Origin: an uncultured Lachnospiraceae bacterium
GTDB taxonomy: Bacteria > Bacillota > Clostridia > Lachnospirales > Lachnospiraceae
Assembly (NCBI GenBank): GCA_947643615.1
Contig: CANRWO010000005.1
Location: 1-64,000, forward strand
Direction: 5' to 3'
Length of the DNA stretch: 64,000 bases
Shown here piece by piece: positions 1 to 9,364 of this stretch. Every line of letters begins with the position of its first letter. The stretch's first letter is position 1. Made by a program: the position numbers and the translations under genes. A model generated the notes under the pieces. It was not told the DNA's origin and ran no database searches. It saw nothing but the letters and a program-made list of their open reading frames with translations.

Positions 1-57
1 TACCGGGCGGATTCCGGACTTGCACCGGTTAGAAACGTGCGCCGCCGGGCGCACCAG

Positions 58-109
58 AAAAACGGCACAACCCGGAGCTATTCCAAAATGCTCCGGGTTA
101 TGCCGTTTT
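58..109 (-). terminator. Rho-independent terminator after mscS
   Basis: A stem of about 20 bp (arms roughly 58-78 and 90-109, one mismatch) encloses an 11-nt loop. Read on the minus strand it ends in TTTTT. It lies 53 bp past the mscS stop codon and closes the leftward DUF1015-glgB-mscS unit. The arms are symmetrical enough that it could also stop transcription coming from the left. Confidence 0.85.
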
Positions 110-161
110 CAAATGCAAACCATATTCTTATTTCACAGGAAGTTTAACTTATCAACAATCC

Positions 162-1061
162 CTAACCGTTCTTCACATGTACGTCCAGCTGATTATAGGG
201 AATCTCAATTCCCGCCCCGTCCAGCGCCAGCTTGCAGTTTTCCGTTATGCGCCACTTCCCGCTCCAGAAATCTTCCTGGGCAAACCAGCATCGGACACCC
301 AGGATCACAGCGGACTCCGCCAGCTCGTCCACATACACCAGCATATCCCTGTCCTTGACCGTCTTCTCGTCTTCCTCCAACATCTGCCGAAGTACTTCTT
401 TTGCTTTCCGCAGATCTGCCCTGTAAGAAATCCCTACCTTGATATCCATTCTGCGGAAGGCTTCCGCTGACACATTGACCAGGCTGTTATTGGCCAGGTT
501 CCCGTTGGGAAGGATCACCGCCTGGTTGTCAAAGGTCAGAAGCTTCGTGTAAAAGATTTGGATCTCCGTGACCGTTCCCTCTTTACCGGAGGAGTCCTCC
601 CGGATATAATCGCCTACTTTAAAGGGTTTTAAGATCAGGATCAGAACACCTCCCGCCAGATTTGACAGGCTTCCCTGGACCGCCAGGCCAATGGCCACCC
701 CGGCGGAACCCAGGACTGCCACAATACTGGCCGCATCCAGGCCAAAGGAGGAAGCAATCATCAACACCAGCAAAACGTAAAATGCCGCCTTCACAAAGGA
801 ATCCACAAACTGTACTGCTCCCACCTCCGCGTTGGCGCGGTTCATGGACTTTCGGATAATGCTGCGGACCAGCTTGATCAGCTGCACGCCAATGAAAAAT
901 GCCACCACCGCAAGCAAAACCCGGATGCCGAGATTCCATGCCTTCTCGGGAAGTTGGGACAGGAATGCCTTCAACACCCCCGGCTTCATCAGCTCCTCAA
1001 CTTCCTCCATTATTTCACCTGACCCTGCCGAAGCGGCGGACAATGCTGACATATATCCCAT
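162..1061 (-). CDS. mscS: Small-conductance mechanosensitive channel (MscS family)
   Basis: This is a membrane channel that opens under membrane tension and releases solutes during osmotic downshock. The protein of about 299 residues has hydrophobic segments near its N-terminus, then the Gly/Ala-rich pore helix typical of MscS (AVLGSAGVAIGLAVQGSLSN), then the beta domain signature VGDYI and a cytoplasmic C-terminal domain that ends normally. The start is placed at 1061 because GGAG lies 6 nt upstream of that ATG. The ATG at 1079 precedes this site and has no ribosome binding site. The gene is the last of a leftward unit after glgB, and a strong terminator follows it. Confidence 0.93.
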   Translation of the reverse strand: MGYMSALSAASAGSGEIMEEVEELMKPGVLKAFLSQLPEKAWNLGIRVLLAVVAFFIGVQLIKLVRSIIRKSMNRANAEVGAVQFVDSFVKAAFYVLLVLMIASSFGLDAASIVAVLGSAGVAIGLAVQGSLSNLAGGVLILILKPFKVGDYIREDSSGKEGTVTEIQIFYTKLLTFDNQAVILPNGNLANNSLVNVSAEAFRRMDIKVGISYRADLRKAKEVLRQMLEEDEKTVKDRDMLVYVDELAESAVILGVRCWFAQEDFWSGKWRITENCKLALDGAGIEIPYNQLDVHVKNG

Positions 1062-1103
1062 CATCTTCTCCAATCTCATATCGAATTTATGCCGCCCACG
1101 CTT

Positions 1104-3626
1104 TTATGCGGTTTCCTCTTTCGCATCCGGCTTTGCTTTTTTCACCGTCTCCTTTTTCTTCGCGGCCCCTGTCTTCTTCACAGTCTCCGCCTTCTTTGCT
1201 GCCTCCGCCTCTTCCATGGCCAATGGCTTCGGATGATCCGGCTCCTTTTCGGCAGCCTCGGTTTTCCCCTTGCCGAATGCCTTATCTGCGGTCCCTGCCT
1301 TGTCCGGTTTCTTTTCTTTCTTCGCAGATGCCGCCCTCTTTGCAGTTCCCGCCTTCTTCGCTGCTTTTTTCACCGGTACGTTCTCCCGGATCCGCCTCTC
1401 GATCTCTTTCTCCAGCTCTTCCTCCGTAAAAGGAATGAACTCCAGGATACTGAGGGAAAGGGGCGCCATTTTTACCGTAATGGACTGATACCTGTCGTCA
1501 CACTCCCTGGGTTTGGTCTTCCGCAGCCTGTTGTTTACCACATTGGTACCGCCGTACCTGGCGTCATCCGTATTCAGGATTTCCTTATATTTTCCTTCAA
1601 AAGGCACTCCTGTTGTGATCTCCTGGGGAATACCCGCAAAATTGGCTACCACCAGGAGTATCTCCTCCTGCTCCTTGCCCTTTCTCACATAAGTCAGGTA
1701 ACAATCCTGTGCCGACACATGGTTGAGCCACTCAAACCCTTCCGGGCTGTCGTCCAGCACAGATAACTCCGGCCTTGTGCGATACAGATGGTTCAGGTCG
1801 CTGACCAGCCTGGCAACCCCCTCATGGTCTTCCACCTTACGCAGCTCCCACTGGACGGTGCGATTCTCGTTCCACTCGTCAAACTCACCCAGATCCTGCC
1901 CCATAAACAGCAGTTTCTTTCCGGGATGGGTCATCATATAACCATAAGTAAGACGCAGATTTGCAAACTTCTGCTCCCTGTCCCCCGGCATTTTCCCCAA
2001 CATGGTGGCCTTGCCGTGGACTACCTCGTCATGGGAGAACACCAGCATAAATTTCTCCGAATAAGCATAGATCATACTGAATGTCAGTTCCCCGTGATGG
2101 TGGCTCCTGAAGTAAGGGTCGTATTTGATATATTGCAGATAATCATTCATATAACCCATGTTCCACTTCAGGTCAAAGCCTAAACCGTCCTCCTCCAGGT
2201 CACCTGTGATCCTGGGGAAGGCAGTGCTCTCCTCCGCAATGGACAGCACGCCGGGATTGCGCTTTTTCAAAATGGAATTCAAATGCTTGATCATTTCAAT
2301 GGCTTCCAGGTTCTCATGGCCACCGTAAATATTAGCCACCCACTCACCATCATTTTTACCGTAATCCAGATAAAGCATACTGGCAACCGCATCCATCCTG
2401 ATTCCGTCCGCATGGTACTTTTCCACCCAGAACAGCGCGTTGGCAATCAAATAGTTGGACACCTGGGGACGGCCGTAATTATAGATCAAAGTGCCCCAGT
2501 GCGGATGGCAGCCCTGCCTGGGATCCAAATGCTCATAAAGGCAGGTTCCGTCAAAATTGGACATTCCGTATGCATCCCTTGGGAAATGGGCAGGCACCCA
2601 GTCAAGGATCACGCCGATCCCCGCCTTGTGCAGCTCATTCACAAAATACATGAAATCCTCCGGCGTGCCGTACCGTGCGGTAGGGGCATAGTAACCGATT
2701 ACCTGATACCCCCAGGAAGCGTCAAAGGGATGCTCCATCACAGGCATCAGCTCCACATGGGTATATCCCATCTCCTTTACATAATCTATGACCTTCACCG
2801 CAATCTCCCGGTAGTTAGCAAACTCTTTCCCAAGCTTTGCCCTGACGAAAGAACCCAGATACATCTCATAGACGCTGACAGGTGCGTTTCCTTTCTGGAA
2901 CTTTTCCCTGTTCTTCAAAAAGGCTGCATCCCCCCATTTGAAGCCGTTGATATCGGTCACCACGGATGCCGTGTCCGGGCGCAGCTGCGCCGCGTTTCCG
3001 TAAGGGTCCGCCTTCAGGTAAGTCAGTCCGGTCTTAAGCTTAAACTCAAATTTATAATTATCCCCTTCCTTTGCATCAGGAAGGAACAACTCGAAAATAC
3101 CGGAATCCCCCAGCCTGCGCATCTGGTTCGTCCTTCCGTCCCAGTTATTGAAATCACCCACCACGCTGGCACGAAGCACATTCGGCGCCCAAACGGCAAA
3201 GTAAACGCCTCTTACACCGTCCAGCTCCATGGGATGGGCGCCCAGCTTTTCGTATATGGTATAATGGATACCGTTGCAGAACTTGTCCATATCATTTTGG
3301 GTAATCTGGGGCGCAAACCGGTAAGGATCACCGTGGATGGTCTCGTCTCCCTGGTTATCCGTCACCAGATAATGGTATTCCTTCAGGTTCCTCTCCGGGA
3401 TCAGCACGGCAAAATACCCGTCCTCATCCGCCATCTCCATAGGCACCGAACGGCCGGTCTTTTCCAGCTCCACAGATACTTTCACGGCTCCCGGGAAGTA
3501 AGCTTGCAGCAGAGTCTGCGTACCGGATTTATGAGGCCCAAGCAGAGCGTGAGGATTGTCGCTCTCCGAATAAGTGATCTCCTCTATCCCTGCCCAATTC
3601 ATCAGTTTATAAATTTTGTTGGTCAT
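1104..3626 (-). CDS. glgB: 1,4-alpha-glucan branching enzyme with Lys/Ala-rich tail
   Basis: The enzyme makes alpha-1,6 branches in glycogen. The 840-residue protein has an N-terminal CBM48-like region (about 110-220), a GH13 barrel and a C-terminal beta domain ending near residue 740. Catalytic segments are visible: DGIRMDAV (nucleophile Asp), IAEEST (acid/base Glu) and FSHDEVVHGK. Beyond the family's usual end there is a tail of roughly 90 residues built mainly of Lys, Ala, Glu and Thr (about 750-840), resembling histone-H1-type tails and not part of the enzyme fold. The ribosome binding site AAGGA is 8-9 nt before the ATG. It follows the DUF1015 gene by 15 bp and is clearly co-transcribed with it. 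Confidence 0.96.
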   Translation of the reverse strand: MTNKIYKLMNWAGIEEITYSESDNPHALLGPHKSGTQTLLQAYFPGAVKVSVELEKTGRSVPMEMADEDGYFAVLIPERNLKEYHYLVTDNQGDETIHGDPYRFAPQITQNDMDKFCNGIHYTIYEKLGAHPMELDGVRGVYFAVWAPNVLRASVVGDFNNWDGRTNQMRRLGDSGIFELFLPDAKEGDNYKFEFKLKTGLTYLKADPYGNAAQLRPDTASVVTDINGFKWGDAAFLKNREKFQKGNAPVSVYEMYLGSFVRAKLGKEFANYREIAVKVIDYVKEMGYTHVELMPVMEHPFDASWGYQVIGYYAPTARYGTPEDFMYFVNELHKAGIGVILDWVPAHFPRDAYGMSNFDGTCLYEHLDPRQGCHPHWGTLIYNYGRPQVSNYLIANALFWVEKYHADGIRMDAVASMLYLDYGKNDGEWVANIYGGHENLEAIEMIKHLNSILKKRNPGVLSIAEESTAFPRITGDLEEDGLGFDLKWNMGYMNDYLQYIKYDPYFRSHHHGELTFSMIYAYSEKFMLVFSHDEVVHGKATMLGKMPGDREQKFANLRLTYGYMMTHPGKKLLFMGQDLGEFDEWNENRTVQWELRKVEDHEGVARLVSDLNHLYRTRPELSVLDDSPEGFEWLNHVSAQDCYLTYVRKGKEQEEILLVVANFAGIPQEITTGVPFEGKYKEILNTDDARYGGTNVVNNRLRKTKPRECDDRYQSITVKMAPLSLSILEFIPFTEEELEKEIERRIRENVPVKKAAKKAGTAKRAASAKKEKKPDKAGTADKAFGKGKTEAAEKEPDHPKPLAMEEAEAAKKAETVKKTGAAKKKETVKKAKPDAKEETA

Positions 3627-3641
3627 ATCCGTTTTCCTTTC

Positions 3642-4877
3642 TTATAAAGTGTGTAAAAACAGTCCGCTTCTCAGCTTCGGCTCAAACCAAGTGGATTTCG
3701 GCGGCATAAGCCTGCCTGCGTCCGCTACCGCGAAAAGCTCCCCTATGGAGGTGGGGAACATGGAAAACGCCACCTTCATATCCCTGTGCACTCTTCTCTC
3801 CAGCTCTTCCAGTCCCCGGATGCCGCCAACAAAATCAATCCGCCTGTCGGTCTTGGGATCCTGTATTCCCAATATCGGCTCCAGCAGATGCTTCTGCAGC
3901 AGGGAAACATCTAACCCCTCCACCGCATCCGATGAGAGAATTTCTTCCTTTGCGGTGAGACAGTACCACTGGTCTTCCAGATACATCCCAAACTCGCCCT
4001 TCCTGCCGGGCCGGAAAGGCTCCGTTCCCTTTTCCTCCACCCGGAAAGCCTGCCCGATCTCTGCCAGGAAGCCGTCCGCATCATATCCGTTCAGATCCCG
4101 GACTACACGGTTATAATCCATAATGTGGAGTTCTTCGTCAGGGAACAGCACGGAGAGAAAATAATTGAAATCCTCCTCCCCGGTATAGTCCGGGTTCTCC
4201 TCTCTCCTCTTCAGGCCTACCTTTACGGCGGAAGCGCAGCGGTGGTGGCCGTCGGCAATATAGACGGAAGGAATCCGGGCAAATTCTTCATGTATATCCG
4301 AAATCTGTTTCCCGTCATCTATGATCCAGACCTTATGCCCGATACCGTCCTCGGAAACAAAGTCATATACCGGATTTCCAGCCTTTACCTCCCCCATGAT
4401 TTCCCTCAGCACGCTGCTTGCGCGGTAAGCCAGGAAAATAGGGCCTGTCTGCATATTACACACATCCACATGGCGGATACGGTCCTGCTCCTTTTCCTCC
4501 CTGGTGTTCTCATGCTTCCTGATCACATTATTGCGGTAATCGTCAATGGAAGCGCAGGCCACAATGCCGGTCTGGCTCCTGCCGTCCATGGTCTGTTCAT
4601 AAATATAATAGCAGGGTTTCCCCTCCTGAATAAATTTCCCCTCTGCTATCCTTTCCCGGAGCAGATCTGCAGCCCTCTCATAAACCTCCGGTGCATAGGT
4701 GTCCACCTCAGGCCCGAAGCCTGTCTCCGCCCGGTCGATGGCAAGGAAAGATTCCGGGTTTGCCGCCACCACTTCACAGGCCTCCTGTCTGTTATATACG
4801 TCATAAGGTAGTGCCGCAATTTTTGCCTCCTGCCCGGGAGCCGGACGATAGGCGGAAAAAGGTCTGATTTCTGCCAT
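3642..4877 (-). CDS. DUF1015 family protein
   Basis: This is a protein of about 411 residues of the DUF1015 (SerB-adjacent) family, whose biochemical role is not established. Family marks are the N-terminus MAEIRPFSAYRP, the motif AALPYDVY and the central segment YIADGHHRCASA. The start at 4877 is chosen because AAAGGA lies 8 nt upstream and the protein then begins exactly at the family's conserved N-terminus. An in-frame ATG at 4958 would add 27 unlikely residues. In many Clostridia this family sits beside serine biosynthesis genes; here serA-serC lie about 4 kb away and glgB is the partner in the transcription unit. Confidence 0.9.
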   Translation of the reverse strand: MAEIRPFSAYRPAPGQEAKIAALPYDVYNRQEACEVVAANPESFLAIDRAETGFGPEVDTYAPEVYERAADLLRERIAEGKFIQEGKPCYYIYEQTMDGRSQTGIVACASIDDYRNNVIRKHENTREEKEQDRIRHVDVCNMQTGPIFLAYRASSVLREIMGEVKAGNPVYDFVSEDGIGHKVWIIDDGKQISDIHEEFARIPSVYIADGHHRCASAVKVGLKRREENPDYTGEEDFNYFLSVLFPDEELHIMDYNRVVRDLNGYDADGFLAEIGQAFRVEEKGTEPFRPGRKGEFGMYLEDQWYCLTAKEEILSSDAVEGLDVSLLQKHLLEPILGIQDPKTDRRIDFVGGIRGLEELERRVHRDMKVAFSMFPTSIGELFAVADAGRLMPPKSTWFEPKLRSGLFLHTL

Positions 4878-5095
4878 AATAGAATTCCTTTCTGTAAAAG
4901 CTTTCATGATTTGATCCGCAACCTCATCCGGTCCAAGATTCGGATTATCTATTTTCAAATGATTTTCAAACCGGATCCGGTCAGGATCCTAATTCAGCCT
5001 GTGCGGCGTTTCATTTCTCTTAAGCCTTGTTTCCAAATCCCAGCCAAGCTCAACAAAATAAAAATTGCCTCCGCCATGACACACATGCATAATTT

Positions 5096-5124
5096 ATTTT
5101 AACAAAATAAACTATACATAACAA
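5096..5124 (-). promoter_or_regulatory. Promoter of the DUF1015-glgB-mscS unit
   Basis: A minus-strand -35 box TTGTTA (5124-5119) and -10 box TAAAAT (5101-5096) are separated by exactly 17 bp. This gives an untranslated leader of about 210 nt before the DUF1015 start. Nothing else convincing was seen in the 350-bp gene-free stretch 4878-5227 apart from the start signals of the rightward small gene. Confidence 0.65.
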
Positions 5125-5227
5125 GCATCAGGTGCTAAAATTATGAAAAAGTAAAATGCACATTCCGGAATCTTATGAATGGCATGGTTGAGCTGTTATA
5201 TAAAACGATATCAGAAAGGACAAAAAA

Positions 5228-5512
5228 ATGACGGACGAAAACAAAAAAATTTTAGCCAGAATCAATTCCTATGCGGAAAGCACCCTGGGCGAGATCGATC
5301 CCCAGAAGGTTCCTGTATCCATGCAGCTGGAGAAGCTGAAGCCTGTTATGGAGGAAATCGCCAGGGAAAAAAATATGAGCATGGAAGATATGTTTATTCT
5401 GTACATGGATCTCCAGAGCGAGGCCTCCTGCTCGGCCCAGAAGAAGCTGGAGGACAGCCTGGTGGATTTAAATGACGGAAACGACGGCGGCATGCCGCTG
5501 CTGTTCCGCTAG
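5228..5512 (+). CDS. Small hypothetical protein (94 aa)
   Basis: This is a soluble acidic protein without a recognised domain. It is predicted largely helical (KILARINSYAE, LEKLKPVMEEIAREK) and ends with a Gly/Asp-rich turn (NDGNDGGMPLLFR). AGAAAGGA precedes the ATG by 8 nt, which supports real translation. It stands alone on the plus strand, divergent from the DUF1015 gene. Its stop codon TAG lies inside the CTAG that forms the left end of the 166-bp palindromic element, so the repeat abuts the gene exactly. The true C-terminus before any insertion cannot be known from this window. Confidence 0.75.
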   Translation: MTDENKKILARINSYAESTLGEIDPQKVPVSMQLEKLKPVMEEIAREKNMSMEDMFILYMDLQSEASCSAQKKLEDSLVDLNDGNDGGMPLLFR

Positions 5513-5674
5513 TACAGCATTGCGTTAATCTTGAAGTAAATCAGTGCTTGATGTTTGCGTCAGCGTAAGGCGGAGGAAGGAGGCGATACGGTGGCATCGT
5601 TGACTGACGACAACGCGGCGATAGCGTGAACAGCGAGTGCTGATTACTCAAGAATTAATGCAACGATGTACTAG
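5509..5674. repeat. 166-bp imperfect palindromic element, copy 1 (MITE-like)
   Basis: The element is bounded by CTAGTAC at the left and GTACTAG at the right. The outer 50 or so bp of each end are imperfect inverted repeats of each other, so a single strand can fold into a long hairpin. A second copy at 62576-62741 in the opposite orientation differs at only two of 166 positions (A/G at two sites). There is no coding capacity. CTAG may be a duplicated 4-bp target. It lies between convergent genes. It is best read as a non-autonomous mobile element, possibly serving also as a bidirectional terminator. Confidence 0.85.
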
Positions 5675-5801
5675 AGATTACTTTCAGCTAAATAGCGCAG
5701 AATGAATTTTCAGCCTGCGCCAAACATACGGGCAATTAGGGTGGATTATACTAGTGTTTGAAAAATGCTTTCTACCACCGGAACCGAATACAGGCCAGTA
5801 A

Positions 5802-5830
5802 AAATCCCCGGAAGCCTTCTCCGGGGATTT
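5802..5830 (-). terminator. Terminator after the transglutaminase pseudogene
   Basis: A hairpin with arms AAATCCCCGG and CCGGGGATTT and a 9-nt loop is followed on the minus strand by TTTTT. It lies 39 bp past the stop codon at 5869. The symmetry also allows it to stop rightward transcripts from the small gene at 5228. The rest of the 356-bp stretch 5513-5868 is the 166-bp element and unremarkable sequence. Confidence 0.85.
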
Positions 5831-5868
5831 CTCATTATCCTGTTTTGAATTTATTTTTATTAGCGCTT

Positions 5869-7871
5869 TCAGGTATCCTGTCCGTACGAATTTTTCTTTT
5901 TATAGATGAGACCCGCCATCAGGGATGCACATACTATGATTACCATGATCATCTGTACCGGATGGTAATTATCCCCTGTCTTGGGGGCAGTCACCTTATC
6001 AGGAGCAGGGGCAGCATAATTCTGGTTGTCATCATCATCGTCGCTGCCATTATCATTGTCACTGTCATTGCCCTCTACCGATTCTGTTCTCTCCTGCAAA
6101 GTAAACTGTGTGGATGCCGACTTACCGTCCGTATACAGGAAACGGATGCTGTGAGTTCCCAGAGAAAGCGTATCCAGAAAAGCCTTTTTCAAAGTCACGA
6201 TGGTGCTTCCCTCTTTCACTTCATAGTTCGCCCTGTCTACTTCTTTGCCGTCAACCTCCACTGCCTGGAATAATTTAAAATCACCGTCTGCAGTAATGGT
6301 CAGACTGCCTTCCGAATCTGTTGCATAGGACGAATTGGCTCCGCCGGTAATCACATAAAATCTCTTATAACCACATGCGTTGCAGTCATGGTCCGCATCA
6401 TTGTCATACATATGCGCCGCCTTCACGATGTCTTTTCCGCAGACATTACACTTACCCCAGTGGCCTGTCCCATCCATACTCCACAGGTTCACCGAATGTC
6501 CTGTGGCTTTCAATACCATATCCGCATCTGCAAGCTCCTTTGTGCCTGCCGCATCCGCATAGTTCCTGCCACATTTACTGCAGGTCCAATGCTCCATATT
6601 TCCATCTGTTTCACATGTCGCTGCCACACCGTCCACTTTCGCCAGAGTATGGGAAGAACAGGTCACCGTGACCGTACAGGAAGCCGTATAGCCTCCGTCA
6701 CTGGTAGTAACCATAATGACAGCTGTTCCGCCCTTTCGCGCCGTCACAACACCGTCTGCCACTGAAACCGCTTCTTCATTACTGCTCTTCCATACCACAC
6801 CTTTGTTTTCCGCGTTCTCCGGTGTTACAGCGGCTGTAAGCTTCAGGGTTTCACCCTCCTTTAAGGTAACAGAAGACTGATCCAGAGTTACACCGGTTAC
6901 ACGAACCACTTCCTTCAGCCGTACCGTAATGTAAGCGTCACTGTCCCCTTTGGGAGGAATAACATCTATGTTCAGACGTGCCGTTCCGTCCTCATAGACC
7001 ATGGCTCCGTATATATAACCGTTCCCCTGGTCATAGGTATACACGATCTCCGGAGTGCCGCCTGTAATTTCCATAGCGTAAATATTTAAGCTGTCGTTAA
7101 AGTAAATCTGATTTCCCTGCCTGGAGAGATATGCCTGGGCAACCGGCAGAAAGCCTGCGTTGGTGCCCCAGATTTCTGTACTGGTATATAATACCTGTTC
7201 TGCAGCGCCTCCGGTTCTGCGGACAACCTGAAACTTTCCATTGGCAATGTTTTTAATATAAATGTAATCATTCTGACCGGCTCTCACAATCTGGGAAGCA
7301 ATATCCTTCCACCAGTAGGAATTGTCATAAACCGTAGAAATACACTCCACATTGTCTGTCCAGCCATTGTGACCCCGGACGGCCATCTCCGTGTCACTGA
7401 GCAGGAAATAAGTATGGTACACTCTTCCCTCCCTGTTCCAGGTAGGATCGTCCCATGTGGCATCCACATGATACCAGTTTCCGTTTATGTGAACCACATT
7501 CCACGCATGGTTCATTTCACTGCTGGAACACATCTCAGACGCGATGCCGACCTTACGCAGCAATGCGCCATAGGCAAGGGCATACCCCTGACAGACAGCC
7601 TTTCCTCTTACCAGCGCGCCATAGGCATCATAAACATTGGGGCAGCTCCGGTTCCCTGTACCACAGCCTGCGCTCCGTCCCCCGTTCCCGACGGCGGGGT
7701 GGCTTCCTGCTCCGGCAGATGTACATATTCCTGAAGCAATTCATAGGTGACCGTTCCTTCCGAATATTCAAACAGCTCCCGGATCAACGAGACCACTGCC
7801 GCAAACCCTATTATTCCCAACAGAACCAGGATGATAATCTCAGCTTTCTTCCGGTTTTTACGCTCTTCCAT
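5869..7871 (-). pseudogene. Out-of-frame chimera: membrane-anchor start joined to a wall-anchored transglutaminase
   Basis: Reading leftwards, an intact start (GGAGG before ATG at 7871) opens 87 codons: a basic N-terminus, one membrane helix (about residues 10-30) and a linker ending at TAA 7608-7610. This resembles the start of a sortase-like anchored protein. The next part is in another frame, open from 7740: the transglutaminase core with catalytic Cys (GKAVCQGYA, codon 7591-7593), His (HAWNVV) and Asp (YHVDATWDDP), a beta-propeller-like or unknown segment, a Big2 Ig-like domain, two CxxC repeats, and a C-terminal sorting signal (APKTGD, hydrophobic helix, KKK). The helices normally before the catalytic Cys are missing, and no ATG precedes that Cys. 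A deletion that joined two genes fits best; a simple single-base indel fits less well. Confidence 0.75.
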
Positions 7872-8035
7872 TCCCGCCCCTCCGCTCCGGCTTACATATC
7901 AAACAAACCGCTCCCACATTTTAGCCGGCCTTACTGCCTTCATGGCTGCCCTATCAGAAACAGGCCCCGACTTTCATAAATCATATCATTATTTTCTTTA
8001 TGGCACAAGTCTTGAAGCCGCCCATGGCGCGCAAA

Positions 8036-8069
8036 CAAAAAGCTCCGGATGATTTCCATATCATCCGGA
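8036..8069 (-). terminator. Terminator after serA
   Basis: Arms TCCGGATGAT (8044-8053) and ATCATCCGGA (8060-8069) enclose a 6-nt loop. On the minus strand the hairpin is followed by GC and then TTTTT. It ends the serC-serA unit. The remaining sequence between here and 7872 shows no other recognisable feature. Confidence 0.9.
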
Positions 8070-8088
8070 ACCCTTTCTGCTTCTGGTG

Positions 8089-9252
8089 CTATTTCACGAT
8101 CCTTGCACGGAACACACCGTCAATCCTTTCCAGTGCCTCAATGATCTCGGCGGTGGGAGCTGCTTCCACATCCATCATGGTATATGCCACCTCTCCCCTG
8201 GATTTATTGGTCATATCACTGATGTTGATACCCTTGTCACCGAATTCAGCGGTAAACTTGGTAATCATATTTGCAATATTTTTATGGAAGATCGCCACAC
8301 GGCCTGCCTTGGTGCAGACACCCATATCACATGCGGGATAGTTCACGCTGTTCTTAATATTGCCGTTCTCCAGATAATCCATCAGCTCCTGCACTGCCAT
8401 CTTAGCACAGTTGTCCTCCGCTTCCTCGGTGCTGGCGCCAAGGTGGGGGATCACGATACAACCGGGCTGCCCTGCCGTAACAGGGTTGGGGAAATCGGAC
8501 ACGTAGCAGCCAACCTTACCGCTCTGAATGCCCTCCAGGACTGCTTTCTCGTCCACCAGCAGGTCACGCGCAAAATTTAGGATCACAACACCGTCCTTCA
8601 TTTTGGAAATGGCTTCCGCATCAATGGTATTCTTCGTAGAATCCAGCAGCGGAACATGGACGGTAATAAAATCACACTGGGCATAAATGTCTTCCTTATT
8701 GGTCACATGCTTTACCTGGCTGCTCAGGCTCCATGCGGCGGCAACGGACAGATAGGGGTCATGGCCGTACACTTCCATGCCAAGGCTGATAGCCGCATTG
8801 GCAACCTTTGCGCCGACAGCGCCAAGGCCAATGACGCCAAGCTTCTTTCCCTCAATCTCCATGCCCGCAAATCTCTTCTTTTCCTTCTCCGCAGCCTTGG
8901 CGATATTCTCATCTGCGGCAGCGCCTTTTACCCACTCGATACCGCCCACAACATCCCGGGAAGCCAGCAGCATACCCGCAATCACAAGCTCCTTCACGCC
9001 GTTTGCGTTGGCCCCAGGGGTATTAAATACAACAATCCCCTTCTCCGCACACTTATCAAGGGGGATATTGTTGGTGCCCGCTCCTGCCCTGGCTACAGCC
9101 AGCAGGCTGTCAGGCAGCTCCATATCATGCATGGCGGCGCTTCTTACCAGAATGCCCTCTGCCTCCTCCACATGATCGGTCAGGGCATAGCCTGCCGTCA
9201 GGCTGTCCAGGCCAATCTTGGAAATGGGATTTAAACATTTTATCTGAAACAT
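8089..9252 (-). CDS. serA: D-3-phosphoglycerate dehydrogenase
   Basis: This enzyme oxidises 3-phosphoglycerate to 3-phosphohydroxypyruvate, the first step of serine synthesis, using NAD. At 387 residues it is the short SerA type: a 2-hydroxyacid dehydrogenase domain with the NAD-binding motif GLGAVGAKVA (about residue 145) and a catalytic His within IPHLGASTEEAE, then a C-terminal ACT domain (about 310-387) that usually senses serine. AAAGGAG precedes the ATG. It follows serC by 112 bp on the same strand, so the two are probably one transcript in the order serC-serA. Confidence 0.97.
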   Translation of the reverse strand: MFQIKCLNPISKIGLDSLTAGYALTDHVEEAEGILVRSAAMHDMELPDSLLAVARAGAGTNNIPLDKCAEKGIVVFNTPGANANGVKELVIAGMLLASRDVVGGIEWVKGAAADENIAKAAEKEKKRFAGMEIEGKKLGVIGLGAVGAKVANAAISLGMEVYGHDPYLSVAAAWSLSSQVKHVTNKEDIYAQCDFITVHVPLLDSTKNTIDAEAISKMKDGVVILNFARDLLVDEKAVLEGIQSGKVGCYVSDFPNPVTAGQPGCIVIPHLGASTEEAEDNCAKMAVQELMDYLENGNIKNSVNYPACDMGVCTKAGRVAIFHKNIANMITKFTAEFGDKGINISDMTNKSRGEVAYTMMDVEAAPTAEIIEALERIDGVFRARIVK

Positions 9253-9364
9253 GGTATTCTCCTTTTATATGATTCTACTTTTGATTCTGCTTTCCGGACT
9301 GATTCTGTTTTGGGTTCCTGTTGTTCCGGCTCCTGTGTTCCCGGGGGCCTGTTGCAGAAACTCT

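Noticed and set aside
2283..3647. Long open frame of 454 codons on the plus strand opposite glgB
   Set aside because: It mirrors glgB exactly, has no ribosome binding site and its translation is of low-complexity His/Ile/Val composition typical of an antisense shadow.
7600..7620. Programmed ribosomal frameshift joining the transglutaminase frames
   Set aside because: No clear slippery heptamer with a downstream stem was found, and the transglutaminase domain lacks its normal N-terminal helices even if the frames were joined.
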